A DNA stretch of 64,000 nucleotides from contig CANJBX010000008.1 in NCBI GenBank assembly GCA_947472885.1, positions 18,148 to 82,147 of the forward strand, written 5' to 3'. Shown here in pieces: positions 26,760 to 36,116 of the stretch (positions within the stretch are counted from its first letter, which is position 1; each line of letters opens with the position of its first letter). Both the position numbers and the translations under genes were made by a program. The stretch is from Hyphomicrobiaceae bacterium (lineage in GTDB: Bacteria; Pseudomonadota; Alphaproteobacteria; Rhizobiales; Xanthobacteraceae). Under the pieces are notes generated by a model that was given only the letters and a program-made list of their open reading frames with translations, ran no database searches and had not been told where the DNA came from.

Positions 26760-27644
26760 TTACGCGCTCACGGGTTTTGCAAGTTCCTGCTTGATCGACA
26801 GGAAATCGCGCCACGCCAGCCGCTTCTCCAGCGGTGAGCGCAACAGATAGGCCGGATGGAATGTCGCGATGGCGCGGATCTCGCGCTTGCCGGTGTTGTA
26901 GGCGAGGAAACGCCCGCGCGTCTTGCGGATGCCGTCGGTGAAGCCGAGCAGCGTCTGCGATGACGGGCCGCCGAGGCAGACGAGAATGTCCGGGTCCGCA
27001 AGCTCGATCTGGCGCGAGATGAATGGCAGGCAGATCTGGCTTTCCTGCGGCGTCGGCGTGCGGTTGCCCGGCGGCCGCCACGGAATGATGTTGGCGATGT
27101 AGGCGCCGGTGCGGTCGAGCCCGATGGCCTTCATCATCAGGTCGAGCAATTTGCCCGAGCGCCCGATGAACGGAACGCCGGCGCGGTCTTCGTCGCTGCC
27201 CGGCGCTTCGCCGACGAACATCACACGCGCCTGCGGATTGCCGTCCGAGAACACCAGCTGCTTGGCGGATTTCTTCAGCCCGCAGCCGTCGAACGTACCC
27301 AGAATGGCCTTCAACTCCTCAAGCGAACCGGCGGATTTTGCGGCTTCCCGGGCAGCCATCACGGCAACGTCGGGGGCAGGCGGCGCATTTACCGCGGGCG
27401 CCGCTTTCGGCACGTTCTTGGGCGGCAAGGTCGTGCGGATGGTTGATACCGGACGCTCGGCCTGTTCCGCAGGCGTGGTCGCCACCGCTTGTGGCTGGAG
27501 CGCGGGGGCGGCGGCTTCCGGCGCAAAACGGTCGACGGGCTCCTCGCCGACAAGCGCGTCCACGCCCGCCTCCATGTAGAAGGTCAGGATTTCCCGCGCG
27601 GCAGCCCGGTTGCCCGGGGTGTTGTCGATGTGGTCGTTCGCCAT
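26760..27644 (-). CDS. Uracil-DNA glycosylase family protein (family 4-like)
   Basis: Family 4 enzymes excise uracil from DNA. Key elements are GEAPGSDEDRAGVPFIGRSG (uracil-binding and water-activating segment), NIIPWRPPGNRTPTP, and HPAYLLRSP near the end. The N-terminal 110 residues are a low-complexity Pro/Ala/Thr linker before GTFDGCGLK. Iron-sulfur cysteines visible are in DGCGLK, QICLPF and LVCLGG; the canonical CxxC pair at the first site is reduced to one Cys, so the cluster may be altered or absent. The ATG at 27644 is chosen over a GTG at 27659. It is divergent from the ETF-QO gene. Confidence 0.85.
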   Translation of the reverse strand: MANDHIDNTPGNRAAAREILTFYMEAGVDALVGEEPVDRFAPEAAAPALQPQAVATTPAEQAERPVSTIRTTLPPKNVPKAAPAVNAPPAPDVAVMAAREAAKSAGSLEELKAILGTFDGCGLKKSAKQLVFSDGNPQARVMFVGEAPGSDEDRAGVPFIGRSGKLLDLMMKAIGLDRTGAYIANIIPWRPPGNRTPTPQESQICLPFISRQIELADPDILVCLGGPSSQTLLGFTDGIRKTRGRFLAYNTGKREIRAIATFHPAYLLRSPLEKRLAWRDFLSIKQELAKPVSA

Positions 27645-27756
27645 GCCCGACTTTAGCACAGGCGCGCCGCGCGGCGATTGCCCGGCGGCGGCGAAAGTGG
27701 AAAAACATCTGGAGGGAATCTAAATACCAGCCTTCAGGCCATCCGAGGAGGTTTCA

Positions 27757-29409
27757 TTGTCCGAAGAACTGCCCGCCCGCGAGGCAATGGAATTCGACGT
27801 GGTCGTCGTCGGCGCCGGACCCGCGGGCCTGTCGGCAGCGATAAGGCTCAAGCAGATCTCGCCGGACATTTCCGTCGTGGTCGTGGAGAAGGGCTCCGAG
27901 GTCGGCGCGCATATTCTCTCGGGCGCGGTGATCGACCCGGTCGGTCTCGACAAGCTGCTGCCGGAATGGCGCAATGAAGAAACCCCGGTCCAGACCGCCG
28001 TCACCGACGACCGCTTCTACATGCTGTCGGACAAGCACGCATTGCGGCTGCCGAACTTCATGATGCCGCCGCTGATGGGCAATCACGGCAATTTTATCGT
28101 GTCGCTGGGCAGCGTGTGCCGCTGGCTTGCGGGCAAGGCCGAGGCGCTTGGCGTCGAAATCTATCCAGGCTTCGCGGGTTCCGAAATTCTCTATGATGCC
28201 AATGGCGCTGTCACCGGCATCGCGACCGGCGACATGGGCGTCGGCAAGGATGGCGCGCCGAAAGCTTCGTTCACGCGCGGCATGGAGCTGCGCGCGAAAT
28301 ACACGCTGTTCGCGGAAGGCGCGCGCGGCAGCCTCACCAAGATCCTGATGGCGCGTTTCGGTCTCGACAATGACAGCGAACCGCAGAAGTTCGGACTTGG
28401 CCTCAAAGAACTCTGGCAGGTCGCGCCCGACAAGCATCGCAAGGGACTGGTGCAGCATTCGTTCGGCTGGCCGCTCGACAACGGCACCGGCGGCGGATCG
28501 TTTCTCTATCATTACGACGACAATCTGGTTTCCGTCGGCTTCGTCGTGCATCTGAACTACCAGAATCCCTATCTGTCACCATTCGAGGAATTCCAGCGCT
28601 TCAAGACGCATCCGCTGGTGCGCGAGACATTTGAAGGCGGGAAACGTCTCGCTTACGGCGCGCGTGCGATCACCGAAGGCGGTTATCAGTCGGTGCCGAA
28701 GCTGTCGTTTCCCGGCGGTGTGCTGGTCGGCTGCGCGGCGGGTTTCGTCAATGTGCCGCGCATCAAGGGCAGCCATAACGCCGTGCTTTCCGGGATGCAG
28801 GCAGCGCAATCGGTTGCGGCTGCGCTGTTGGCGGGCCGCGCCAATGACGAGCTTGCGGACTATGAGGCAGGGTGGCGCACGTCCGAGATTGGCAGCGACC
28901 TGTGGAAGGTGCGCAACGCCAAGCCGCTGTGGTCGAAGTTCGGCACGCTCGCCGGCATCGCGCTCGGCGGCATGGACATGTGGACCAGCACGTTCGGCTT
29001 TTCGCTGTTCGGCACGCTCCGCCACGGCAAGCGCGACAGCCAGACCTTGAAGCCGGCGTCGGAATGCACGCCGATTGCGTATCCCAGGCCCGACGGCAAG
29101 CTGACGTTCGACCGCCTCTCCTCGGTGTTCCTCTCCAACACCAACCACGAGGAAGACCAGCCGGTCCATCTCAAGGTTGCGGACCCCGCGCTGCAGTTGC
29201 GCTCCGAACACGATGTCTACGGCGGGCCGTCGGCGCGCTATTGCCCGGCCGGCGTTTACGAATGGGTGGAGGAGGGCGGTCAGCCAAAGTTCGTCATCAA
29301 TGCGCAGAACTGCGTCCACTGCAAAACCTGCGACATCAAGGATCCCAACGCCAATATCACCTGGGTCGCGCCGGAGGGCAGCGGCGGCCCCAGTTATTCC
29401 ACGATATAG
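27757..29409 (+). CDS. Electron transfer flavoprotein-ubiquinone oxidoreductase
   Basis: ETF-QO is an inner-membrane iron-sulfur flavoprotein that moves electrons from acyl-CoA dehydrogenases, via ETF, to ubiquinone. The FAD Rossmann motif is VVVVGAGPAGLSAAIRL, the membrane/quinone-binding segment includes GCAAGFVNVPRIKGSH, and the C-terminal 4Fe-4S ligands are in CPAGVYEW and CVHCKTCDIKDP. The length (550 aa) is right. A TTG start is inferred because GAGGAGG at 27745-27751 sits 5 bases before it; the next ATG (27787) lacks such a site. No etfAB genes are in the window. Confidence 0.95.
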   Translation: MSEELPAREAMEFDVVVVGAGPAGLSAAIRLKQISPDISVVVVEKGSEVGAHILSGAVIDPVGLDKLLPEWRNEETPVQTAVTDDRFYMLSDKHALRLPNFMMPPLMGNHGNFIVSLGSVCRWLAGKAEALGVEIYPGFAGSEILYDANGAVTGIATGDMGVGKDGAPKASFTRGMELRAKYTLFAEGARGSLTKILMARFGLDNDSEPQKFGLGLKELWQVAPDKHRKGLVQHSFGWPLDNGTGGGSFLYHYDDNLVSVGFVVHLNYQNPYLSPFEEFQRFKTHPLVRETFEGGKRLAYGARAITEGGYQSVPKLSFPGGVLVGCAAGFVNVPRIKGSHNAVLSGMQAAQSVAAALLAGRANDELADYEAGWRTSEIGSDLWKVRNAKPLWSKFGTLAGIALGGMDMWTSTFGFSLFGTLRHGKRDSQTLKPASECTPIAYPRPDGKLTFDRLSSVFLSNTNHEEDQPVHLKVADPALQLRSEHDVYGGPSARYCPAGVYEWVEEGGQPKFVINAQNCVHCKTCDIKDPNANITWVAPEGSGGPSYSTI

Positions 29410-29638
29410 TGCCGGTAACTGCCTGAAAAAGCAGCGTAACCCCTGCCACGATCCGGCCACGGTCTCGGCGTCAATGCGGGGGTGCGCAATCTTGCGGCTC
29501 ATGCCTGAAAAGTCCATTGTCGCAAGCATCGAGTAGCTGGTCGATTCCGGTGGACGATCCCGTCAGGCCGGTTCGTGAAGGGCACATCTTCCGGCATGTG
29601 TTTGCCGCCTCCGTCTCGCCGTTGCATTGGAGCAATTC

Positions 29639-31408
29639 GTGAACAGGCCCAACATTTTTTCAGCCATTCGCATCGTCGGCACGCTTGCCGCGATTGGTCT
29701 GCCGACCGCGCTCTCAGCGCAGGTCCAGAATGCCGTGCCGACCCGGCTCGATCTCGCGCGCACGACGATTGCCGGGAACTACCTCGCCGGCCGTCAGGCC
29801 AACGTGGCGAAGGACGCCGCGGCAGCGGCAACCTATTACCGCGCCGCGCTGCGGGTGGACCCCAAGAACGTCGAACACCTCACCATGGCGTTCCATTCCG
29901 TCCTGGCTGAAGGCAACATCGAGGAAGCCGCCAAACTGGGCGACCGCCTGCTGCTCGCCGACAAGACCAACCGCAACACGCGGCTCGTTCTTGGCGTCAA
30001 GGCGCTCAAGGCCAAGCAATATTCTGCCGCCAAGACGCAGCTTTCGCAGGCCGCGCGCGGCCCGATTTCGGATCTTGTCGCCACGCTGCTGACCGGCTGG
30101 GCGATGACCGGCGCGAACGACGCCAAAGGCGCGGTCGCGGCCATCGACAAGCTTGCGGGACCGGACTGGTACGCCACGCTCAAGAGCCTGCACGCGGGTC
30201 TCATTCTCGATCTGTCGGGCAACAAGAAGGACGCCGGCAAGCGTTTCGAGGTTGCCTACCGGCTTGACAATACCGCGCTGCGTGTCGTGCAGGCTTACGC
30301 CGGATGGCTGTCGCGCAACGGGCAGGCAGAAGAAGCCACCAAGGTGCTGACGGATTTCGACAAGTCGTTGCCGAACCATCCGCTGATTGTGACCGCGCTG
30401 GCGCAGATCAAGCGCGGCGAAAAAGTCCCGATGATCGCCGAGAACGTGCAGGAAGGCGCAGCCGAAGCGCTCTACAACCTAGGCTCGGCGCTCGGCCGCC
30501 GCGAGGAAGAACTCAGCCTCGCCAATCGCGGCCTCGCGTATCTCCAGCTTGGCCTCTATCTCCAGCCGACGCATAACCTCGCGCTGTTGTCGCTCGCCGA
30601 TCTCTTTGAGGCGATGAAGCAGCAGCAGCTTGCGGTCGATACCTATGAGCGCGTGCCGGCGAATTCGCCGCTCAAGCGCAGCGCGGAAATCCAGCAGGCG
30701 CTGGACATGGATTCGCTTGACCGCACCGACGCCGCCAAGAAACAACTGAGCAGGCTGATCTCGGCCGAGCCGAATAATCGCGATGCGATCCTCGCGCTCG
30801 GCGGTATCCTGCGCGAGCGCAAGCAATACGCCGAATGTGCGGAAGCCTACGGCAAGGCGATTGCCACCGTTGGCAAGCTCGAGCGCGCGAACTGGACGAT
30901 GCTGTATTTCCGCGGCATCTGCTTTGAACGCTCCAAGCAGTGGGACAAGGCCGAAGCCGATCTCAAGAAGGCGCTGGAGCTGTATCCCGACCAGCCGCAC
31001 GTCCTGAACTATCTCGGCTATTCGTGGGTCGACAAGGGCACCAACCTCGACGAGGGCGTGCGCATGATCAAGCGTTCGGTCGAGCAGCGCCCGGACGACG
31101 GCTACATCGTGGACTCGCTCGGCTGGGCCTATTACCGGCTCGGCAATTACGAAGAGGCCGTGAAGCATCTCGACCGCGCGGTCGAGTTGAAGCCGACCGA
31201 CCCGACCATCAACGACCATCTCGGCGATGCCTACTGGCGCGTCGGCCGCACGCTGGAAGCCAGGTTCCAGTGGTCGCATGCGCGCGACCTCAAGCCGGAG
31301 CCGGAGGATCTCGTGAAGATCGAGCAGAAGCTCAAGACCGGCACGCTGGAAGATGTCACTGCGCCGGCCGCGAGCAACGATCCGCCGCCGAAGAAGGACG
31401 GCGGCTGA
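29639..31408 (+). CDS. Exported tetratricopeptide-repeat protein
   Basis: This is a 589-residue TPR scaffold protein. An N-terminal signal (IFSAIRIVGTLAAIG, then ALSAQ) points to export, and TPR helices run almost throughout, the clearest being NYLGYSWVDKG and GWAYYRLGNYEEAVKHLDR near residues 450-540. A Pro/Lys tail ends it. The GTG at 29639 is preferred because GGAG at 29629-29632 is well spaced, over a TTG at 29627 that lies inside the ribosome site. It is directly upstream of ispE; the role is unknown, with envelope assembly the usual guess for such lipid-adjacent TPRs. Confidence 0.85.
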   Translation: MNRPNIFSAIRIVGTLAAIGLPTALSAQVQNAVPTRLDLARTTIAGNYLAGRQANVAKDAAAAATYYRAALRVDPKNVEHLTMAFHSVLAEGNIEEAAKLGDRLLLADKTNRNTRLVLGVKALKAKQYSAAKTQLSQAARGPISDLVATLLTGWAMTGANDAKGAVAAIDKLAGPDWYATLKSLHAGLILDLSGNKKDAGKRFEVAYRLDNTALRVVQAYAGWLSRNGQAEEATKVLTDFDKSLPNHPLIVTALAQIKRGEKVPMIAENVQEGAAEALYNLGSALGRREEELSLANRGLAYLQLGLYLQPTHNLALLSLADLFEAMKQQQLAVDTYERVPANSPLKRSAEIQQALDMDSLDRTDAAKKQLSRLISAEPNNRDAILALGGILRERKQYAECAEAYGKAIATVGKLERANWTMLYFRGICFERSKQWDKAEADLKKALELYPDQPHVLNYLGYSWVDKGTNLDEGVRMIKRSVEQRPDDGYIVDSLGWAYYRLGNYEEAVKHLDRAVELKPTDPTINDHLGDAYWRVGRTLEARFQWSHARDLKPEPEDLVKIEQKLKTGTLEDVTAPAASNDPPPKKDGG

Positions 31409-31436
31409 TCCAGCCGCCGCGGCCTGCTGTGCAAAC

Positions 31437-32378
31437 GTGAGCGGCAGCAAACCCGTGTCGCCCAAATCCGCCAGCAAGCCGCCGGCCCGCAGATCTCCGG
31501 TCCGGCTTGCGGCGCTGGCCGAGCCGGCTTTCGCCAAGATCAATCTCACCTTGCGTGTCACCGGCCGCCGCGCCGATGGCTTTCATCTGCTTGAAAGCCT
31601 CGTCTGCTTTGCCGCCTTGGCGGATCGCGTGGAACTGCATGTCGGCGCAAGGCTCGAACTCAAGGTCGGCGGCCCGACTGCGACCGATGCCGGGCCTGAC
31701 GGCGAAAATCTCGTGCTGCGTGCTGCGCGCGCGCTCCAGCAGCGGGTGCCTAGGCTCAAGCTCGGACGCTTCACCTTGACCAAGCGCCTGCCGGTGGGTG
31801 CGGGTCTTGGCGGCGGCTCGGCGGATGCAGCTGCCGCGCTGCGGCTCTTGGCGCAGGCCAACAAGCTGCCGCAGGACGATCCAGAACTTTACGAGGCAGC
31901 GCGCGAGACCGGCTCGGATGTTTCCGTATGCCTGGCGTCGGCAACACGCTGGATGAGCGGTACCGGCCACGAACTCTCCGCGCCGGTCGCGATGCCGAAG
32001 CTGTTTGCGGTGCTGGTCAATCCGGGCATTCCGCTGGCAACGCGCGACGTCTATGGCGCGCTCAAAGCGCCAAAGGTGTCCGAAGCGGCGAAATTCAGGC
32101 CGCCTGCATTGCCCAATGGCCGCAAGGAATTCCTGGCGTTTGTGGCGGGCCTTGCCAATGATCTCGAACCGCCGGCGATCAAGCTCGCGCCCATTGTGGA
32201 AGTTGTATTGGCTACGCTGCGCGATCAGCCGGCCTGCGTGCTGGCGCGCATGTCCGGTTCAGGCTCGACGTGTTTTGCGATTTTCGCGACGCGTAATGCC
32301 GCCAAGCTCGCGGCGCGCACGCTGACGATCCGGCATCCGGCGTGGTGGGTCAGGGATACGGAACTGGGCGCGAGCTAG
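31437..32378 (+). CDS. ispE: 4-diphosphocytidyl-2-C-methyl-D-erythritol kinase
   Basis: IspE phosphorylates CDP-methylerythritol in the MEP isoprenoid pathway. The GHMP-kinase ATP loop LPVGAGLGGGSADAAAALRLL and the early AFAKINLTLRVTGRRADGFH motif are diagnostic, and MSGSGSTCFAIF is the third GHMP motif. A GTG at 31437 yields 313 residues, with about 25 extra basic residues before the core; a GTG further in is possible. It lies 28 bases after the TPR gene and is convergent with the polyprenyl synthase gene, whose stop is one base from its own. Both genes serve isoprenoid synthesis. Confidence 0.95.
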   Translation: MSGSKPVSPKSASKPPARRSPVRLAALAEPAFAKINLTLRVTGRRADGFHLLESLVCFAALADRVELHVGARLELKVGGPTATDAGPDGENLVLRAARALQQRVPRLKLGRFTLTKRLPVGAGLGGGSADAAAALRLLAQANKLPQDDPELYEAARETGSDVSVCLASATRWMSGTGHELSAPVAMPKLFAVLVNPGIPLATRDVYGALKAPKVSEAAKFRPPALPNGRKEFLAFVAGLANDLEPPAIKLAPIVEVVLATLRDQPACVLARMSGSGSTCFAIFATRNAAKLAARTLTIRHPAWWVRDTELGAS

Positions 32379-32379
32379 T

Positions 32380-33402
32380 CTAATGCGTTCTGGCGATGCA
32401 GAACGCGACGGCGTCCTCGATGGCTTCCTTGGTCGGCGATGCCGGGAACAGCGCCAGCGCATCCTTCGCCATCGCACCGTAGTGGCGGGCGCGCGAAATC
32501 GTGTCTTCCAGAGCGCGGTGCTTGGTCATCAGGCCGATGGCATGATCGAGGTCGCCGCCGTTGACTTCGCTGGCTTCCAGCGTGCGTTTCCAGAATTCGC
32601 GCTCGCTGTCGGAGCCGCGGCGGAACGCCAGCACCACCGGCAGCGTGATCTTGCCTTCGCGGAAATCGTCGCCGGTGTTCTTGCCGAGCTTCTGCGCGGT
32701 GCCGCCGTAGTCGAGCGCGTCGTCCACCAGCTGGAACGCGATGCCGAGGTTCATGCCGAACGAGCGGCACGCCGCCTGCTCGGCCTTGGGACGGTTTGCC
32801 ACCACGGGTCCGACTTCGCAGGCTGCGCCGAACAGCTCAGCCGTCTTGGCGCGAATGACCGCGAGGTATTCGTCTTCGGTCGTCGATGTGTTCTTGGCCG
32901 CCGCCAACTGCATGACTTCGCCTTCGGCGATCACGGCCGCGGCCGACGACAGGATTTCGAGCGCGCGCAGCGAGCCGACCTCGACCATCATCTTGAATGC
33001 CTGGCCGAGCAGGAAGTCGCCAACCAGCACGCTCGCCTCGTTGCCCCAGACCATGCGCGCCGCCAGCTTGCCGCGCCGCATGTCGCTTTCGTCCACGACA
33101 TCGTCGTGCAGCAGCGTGGCCGTGTGCATGAACTCGACCGCCGCCGCGAGCTTGAGGTGGCCGTCGCCGTCGTAGCTGGTGAGATTGGCCATTGCCACGG
33201 TCAGCATAGGGCGCAGCCGCTTGCCGCCGGAATTGATGAGGTGGTTCGCGACTTCGGGGATCATGGTGACCTCGGAGCCGGTGCGCGACAGGATGGTGGC
33301 GTTGACGCGCTCCATATCGGCTGCGCAGAGCTTCACGAGGCGGTCGATAGTGGCCCGCGCGCTGGAATCGGCTTGGGATTCGAAAGGTACGATGACAGCC
33401 AA
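32380..33402 (-). CDS. ispB: Trans-isoprenyl diphosphate synthase (octaprenyl type)
   Basis: The enzyme chains isopentenyl diphosphate units, most likely for the quinone side chain. The two Asp-rich motifs are DDVVDESD (first) and DDALD (second), with HTATLLHD and GGKRLRPM as family marks. The TTG at 33402 gives the N-terminus AVIVPFESQ, known for rhizobial homologues, and GGAG 7 bases upstream supports it over distant starts; the protein has 340 residues. The chain length is inferred from similarity and could be 8 or 10. It is convergent with ispE and divergent from the DUF2007 gene. Confidence 0.88.
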   Translation of the reverse strand: MAVIVPFESQADSSARATIDRLVKLCAADMERVNATILSRTGSEVTMIPEVANHLINSGGKRLRPMLTVAMANLTSYDGDGHLKLAAAVEFMHTATLLHDDVVDESDMRRGKLAARMVWGNEASVLVGDFLLGQAFKMMVEVGSLRALEILSSAAAVIAEGEVMQLAAAKNTSTTEDEYLAVIRAKTAELFGAACEVGPVVANRPKAEQAACRSFGMNLGIAFQLVDDALDYGGTAQKLGKNTGDDFREGKITLPVVLAFRRGSDSEREFWKRTLEASEVNGGDLDHAIGLMTKHRALEDTISRARHYGAMAKDALALFPASPTKEAIEDAVAFCIARTH

Positions 33403-33489
33403 GGCGAGGCTCCGGTTGGTCGCTGAACACGCTATATAGTCCGAAGCACGGCCGGATACAGCCCACACCCCGAAATCGAGACAGCGGAG

Positions 33490-33508
33490 CATAGAAACGC
33501 TATGCTGC
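33490..33508. promoter_or_regulatory. Inverted repeat AGCATAG-N5-CTATGCT in a divergent promoter gap
   Basis: Seven-base arms (33490-33496 and 33502-33508) flank AAACG, in the 169-base gap between the divergent polyprenyl synthase and DUF2007 genes. It may be an operator; no regulator is suggested. Confidence 0.35.
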
Positions 33509-33571
33509 CGGGGCAAGTGCGCCGCTGGCATAAGACGACTTTCACGGTGCGGCATCTGGGCGGCGACAAAT

Positions 33572-33802
33572 TTGCGTGAACTGATCAGGGCGACAGATCC
33601 GGTGCTGATTTCCGCGGTGGGCGCGCTGCTCGACGGCGCGGGCCTCGGCCATTTTGTGCTCGACCGCAACATGAGCGTGCTGGACGGCTCGCTCGGCATC
33701 CTGCCATGCCGGATCATGGTGGCCGACGACGATGTAGAGCCTGCGAAGCGCATGCTGCGCGATGCGGGCCTCGGCCACGAGCTTCGCCCGGATGTCACCT
33801 GA
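33572..33802 (+). CDS. DUF2007 family small protein
   Basis: The 76-residue protein matches the DUF2007 pattern: a TDPVLISAVGALLDGAGLGHFVLD opening and the closing PCRIMVADDDVEPAKRMLRDAG. DUF2007 proteins are called putative signal transducers but have no proven function. Its start is a TTG at 33572 and is the least certain part. The stop overlaps the methyltransferase start by 11 bases, so the two are likely co-translated. Confidence 0.78.
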   Translation: MRELIRATDPVLISAVGALLDGAGLGHFVLDRNMSVLDGSLGILPCRIMVADDDVEPAKRMLRDAGLGHELRPDVT

Positions 33803-34580
33803 CCTGACCAGCGATATCACCGACGACGGCGCCCTCGGCGGACGGTTGCAGCTTCTGCAACCGCGCAAGGGCCACCGCTTTGGCCATGACGCAATCCTGC
33901 TCGCGGCGGCGACACCCGCGCGCGCGGGCGAACATGCGGTCGATCTCGGCGCCGGTGTTGGCGCGGCGGGTCTGGCGCTCGCGAAGCGCGTCGATGGCGT
34001 TGCAATCACATTGGTCGAGATCGACGCGGCGCTGTGTGCGCTGGCGCGCGACAACGCCGCACGCAACGGCATGGCGGATCGTGTGCGGATCGCGGCGCTG
34101 GATGTCACCGCGGCTGAATCTTTTTTCGATGAAGCCAATCTGAAATCCGGCTGCACCGATCGCGTGCTGATGAATCCGCCATTCCACGATGCGGCCACCG
34201 CGCAGGCTTCACCCAATGCTGCGCGCCGCGTCGCGCATGTGGCGCAGGCAGGATCGCTTGCGGTGTGGGTCGATGCAGCTGCGCGGCTGCTGCGGCCGGA
34301 GGGCACGCTGAGCATGATTTACCGGGCCGATGCGCGCAACGAAGTGATCGCCGCGCTGGCGGATAAATTCGTGTCTGTGGATGTTCTGCCGGTCTATCCG
34401 AAGCCGGGCGCGTCGGCGATCCGGATTATTCTGCAGGCAGTCCGCGGTGAATGCGTGCGCAACGAAAAGGCAGTCGTGAATACGTCGGCTGGCCTGGTTC
34501 TTAACGGTTTGGATGGACGCCCGGCGGCGGAAGCGGAAGCGATTTTGCGGAACGCGGCTGCGCTTCCCGTTAAGGGTTGA
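33792..34580 (+). CDS. SAM-dependent methyltransferase (TrmN6-like)
   Basis: The 262-residue protein is a Rossmann methyltransferase with motif I VDLGAGVGAAGLALA, the acidic VEIDAAL strand, and the NPPF catalytic tetrad in VLMNPPFHD, which marks N6-adenine or glutamine methyltransferases. The order and the QPRKGHRFGHDAILLAA N-terminus resemble TrmN6/YfiC, which methylates A37 of tRNA1(Val). The ATG at 33792 overlaps the DUF2007 stop, implying translational coupling. Its RNA target is inferred. Confidence 0.82.
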   Translation: MSPDLTSDITDDGALGGRLQLLQPRKGHRFGHDAILLAAATPARAGEHAVDLGAGVGAAGLALAKRVDGVAITLVEIDAALCALARDNAARNGMADRVRIAALDVTAAESFFDEANLKSGCTDRVLMNPPFHDAATAQASPNAARRVAHVAQAGSLAVWVDAAARLLRPEGTLSMIYRADARNEVIAALADKFVSVDVLPVYPKPGASAIRIILQAVRGECVRNEKAVVNTSAGLVLNGLDGRPAAEAEAILRNAAALPVKG

Positions 34581-34616
34581 TCAATCTTACCGCCTAGCGA
34601 TGAGGCGGTCGTGCGC

Positions 34617-34742
34617 CTAGATGGGCAGCACCGGCTGATCGTCGCGCACGTTACGCTCGCGCTTGGATACGTTCTGTCCGACATGCGAAAACGCTGCAAT
34701 CACGCCAATCAGCGCCGTAAGGATCATGATCTTGATATCCAT
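34617..34742 (-). CDS. Small membrane protein, 41 aa
   Basis: The ATG at 34742 opens a 41-residue product: DIKIMILTALIGVIAAFS forms one membrane helix, and a basic then acidic tail (VSKRERNVRDDQPVLPI) follows. An AGG is 7 bases before the start. It is divergent from the S49 peptidase gene. Family unknown. Confidence 0.5.
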   Translation of the reverse strand: MDIKIMILTALIGVIAAFSHVGQNVSKRERNVRDDQPVLPI

Positions 34743-34925
34743 TGCGAACCTGCTTCTTTTCTTCCGGCACTGCCAACGACCTGAACGGTCAATCCTGTTA
34801 CGCAAGAAGCGTTCCAGTTCGGGAAAGAGCATTGCTGTAGTAAAGAAAGGGTAACGTGCAGGTGCGTCTTTATGGCCGCTGACGCGTTACCGTGTTCACG
34901 CTACTCGTCTGATCCTCCCCACCTT

Positions 34926-35819
34926 ATGGAGCTTGTGCGACAAATGTTTGCGCGCCTTGCCGATTTTTTGCGCCCGATTCTCCCCAAAAGCTGGGTGTCG
35001 AATCGCGCCATCGTGCCGGTGGTAAATCTGTCCGGCGTGATTGGCATTTCGACGCCATTGCGGCCCGGTTTGATGCTCTCCGGCGTCGCCCCGTTGCTCG
35101 ATAAAGCCTTCGGTACGAAGGGCGCAAAAGCGGTCGCATTGGTGATCAATTCTCCGGGAGGATCGGCCGTGCAATCGCACCTGATCTTCAACCGCGTGCG
35201 ACAGCTCTCGGCGGAAAAGAAACTGACGGTGTTTGCCTTCGTGGAAGATGTCGCAGCGTCGGGCGGCTACATGATTGCCTGCGCGGCGGACGAAATCATC
35301 GCCGACGCATCATCCATTGTCGGTTCGATCGGCGTGGTCGGTGCGTCGTTCGGCTTTGTCGAGGCCATGAAGAAGCTGGGTATCGAGCGGCGCGTCTACA
35401 CGGCGGGCGAAAACAAGGTGACCCTCGATCCGTTTCAGCCGGAAAAGGCGGAAGACGTCGACACGCTGAAGGCGCTGCAGGCTGAAATTCACAGCAATTT
35501 TATCGGACTGGTCAGGGAGAGCCGCGGGGTCAGACTGACTGGCCCGGAAAAAACCTTGTTCTCCGGGGAATATTGGCTTGCCGGACCTGCGCTGGAATAC
35601 GGTCTGATCGACCGTATCGGCGATATCCGGTCGGTACTGCGTGAGAAGTTCGGCGACAAGGTGCAATTGCCGGTCATCGCGCCGGGCCGCAGGTTCTTGT
35701 CGCGTCTGGTGCCGGGAATGAAGCTTGCGGGAATTGCCGGCGGCGCCGAGATCGGCCTGGCCGACGAGATCGTGAGTACGATGGAAGCGCGCGCGATCTG
35801 GGCGCGCTTCGGATTCTAG
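34926..35819 (+). CDS. S49 family serine peptidase (SohB/SppA-like)
   Basis: S49 peptidases cut signal peptides and membrane protein fragments at the inner membrane. The 297-residue protein has the ClpP-like core: NSPGGSAVQSH (oxyanion region), the catalytic Ser112 in ASGGYMIACAADEI, and the likely general-base Lys in AGENKVTLDPF. There is no long N-terminal membrane helix in this start choice. The ATG at 34926 is favoured over a start at 34872 because the family starts near here. Only one catalytic half is present, as in SohB. Confidence 0.88.
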   Translation: MELVRQMFARLADFLRPILPKSWVSNRAIVPVVNLSGVIGISTPLRPGLMLSGVAPLLDKAFGTKGAKAVALVINSPGGSAVQSHLIFNRVRQLSAEKKLTVFAFVEDVAASGGYMIACAADEIIADASSIVGSIGVVGASFGFVEAMKKLGIERRVYTAGENKVTLDPFQPEKAEDVDTLKALQAEIHSNFIGLVRESRGVRLTGPEKTLFSGEYWLAGPALEYGLIDRIGDIRSVLREKFGDKVQLPVIAPGRRFLSRLVPGMKLAGIAGGAEIGLADEIVSTMEARAIWARFGF

Positions 35820-35880
35820 TGCATTATCGCTGTAAGCTGTATCGCTTGCAGATTCACGCATAAACTTTTGTGAGGAACGG

Positions 35881-36081
35881 ATGCCAGTTCCAACAGTGCT
35901 TGCCTGGATGGTCGGGGTGGCCGGTGTTGCCGCCTTGGCGAAGGTTGCGGCGAGGGAATGGAAGAAGGCTCAGGCCACGATGCGTCCGGCGGACGCGCGG
36001 CGGGCCACTGAACCTTTCAGGCGGGAATCGCTGCCGACGTTGCGGCGCGATCCGCGCACGGGAATCTATCGCGCAGACTGA
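35881..36081 (+). CDS. Small membrane-associated hypothetical protein, 66 aa
   Basis: The product has one hydrophobic segment (VPTVLAWMVGVAGVAALA) followed by a basic, Arg/Pro-rich tail ending in TLRRDPRTGIYRAD. GAGGAA lies close before the ATG. Tails of the form LxRDPxTGxYRP are common in small rhizobial proteins of unknown function. It follows the S49 peptidase gene by 61 bases. Confidence 0.7.
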   Translation: MPVPTVLAWMVGVAGVAALAKVAAREWKKAQATMRPADARRATEPFRRESLPTLRRDPRTGIYRAD

Positions 36082-36116
36082 TCCGTCTTGGCGGACCGTG
36101 GCTGTCTTGCGCGCGA

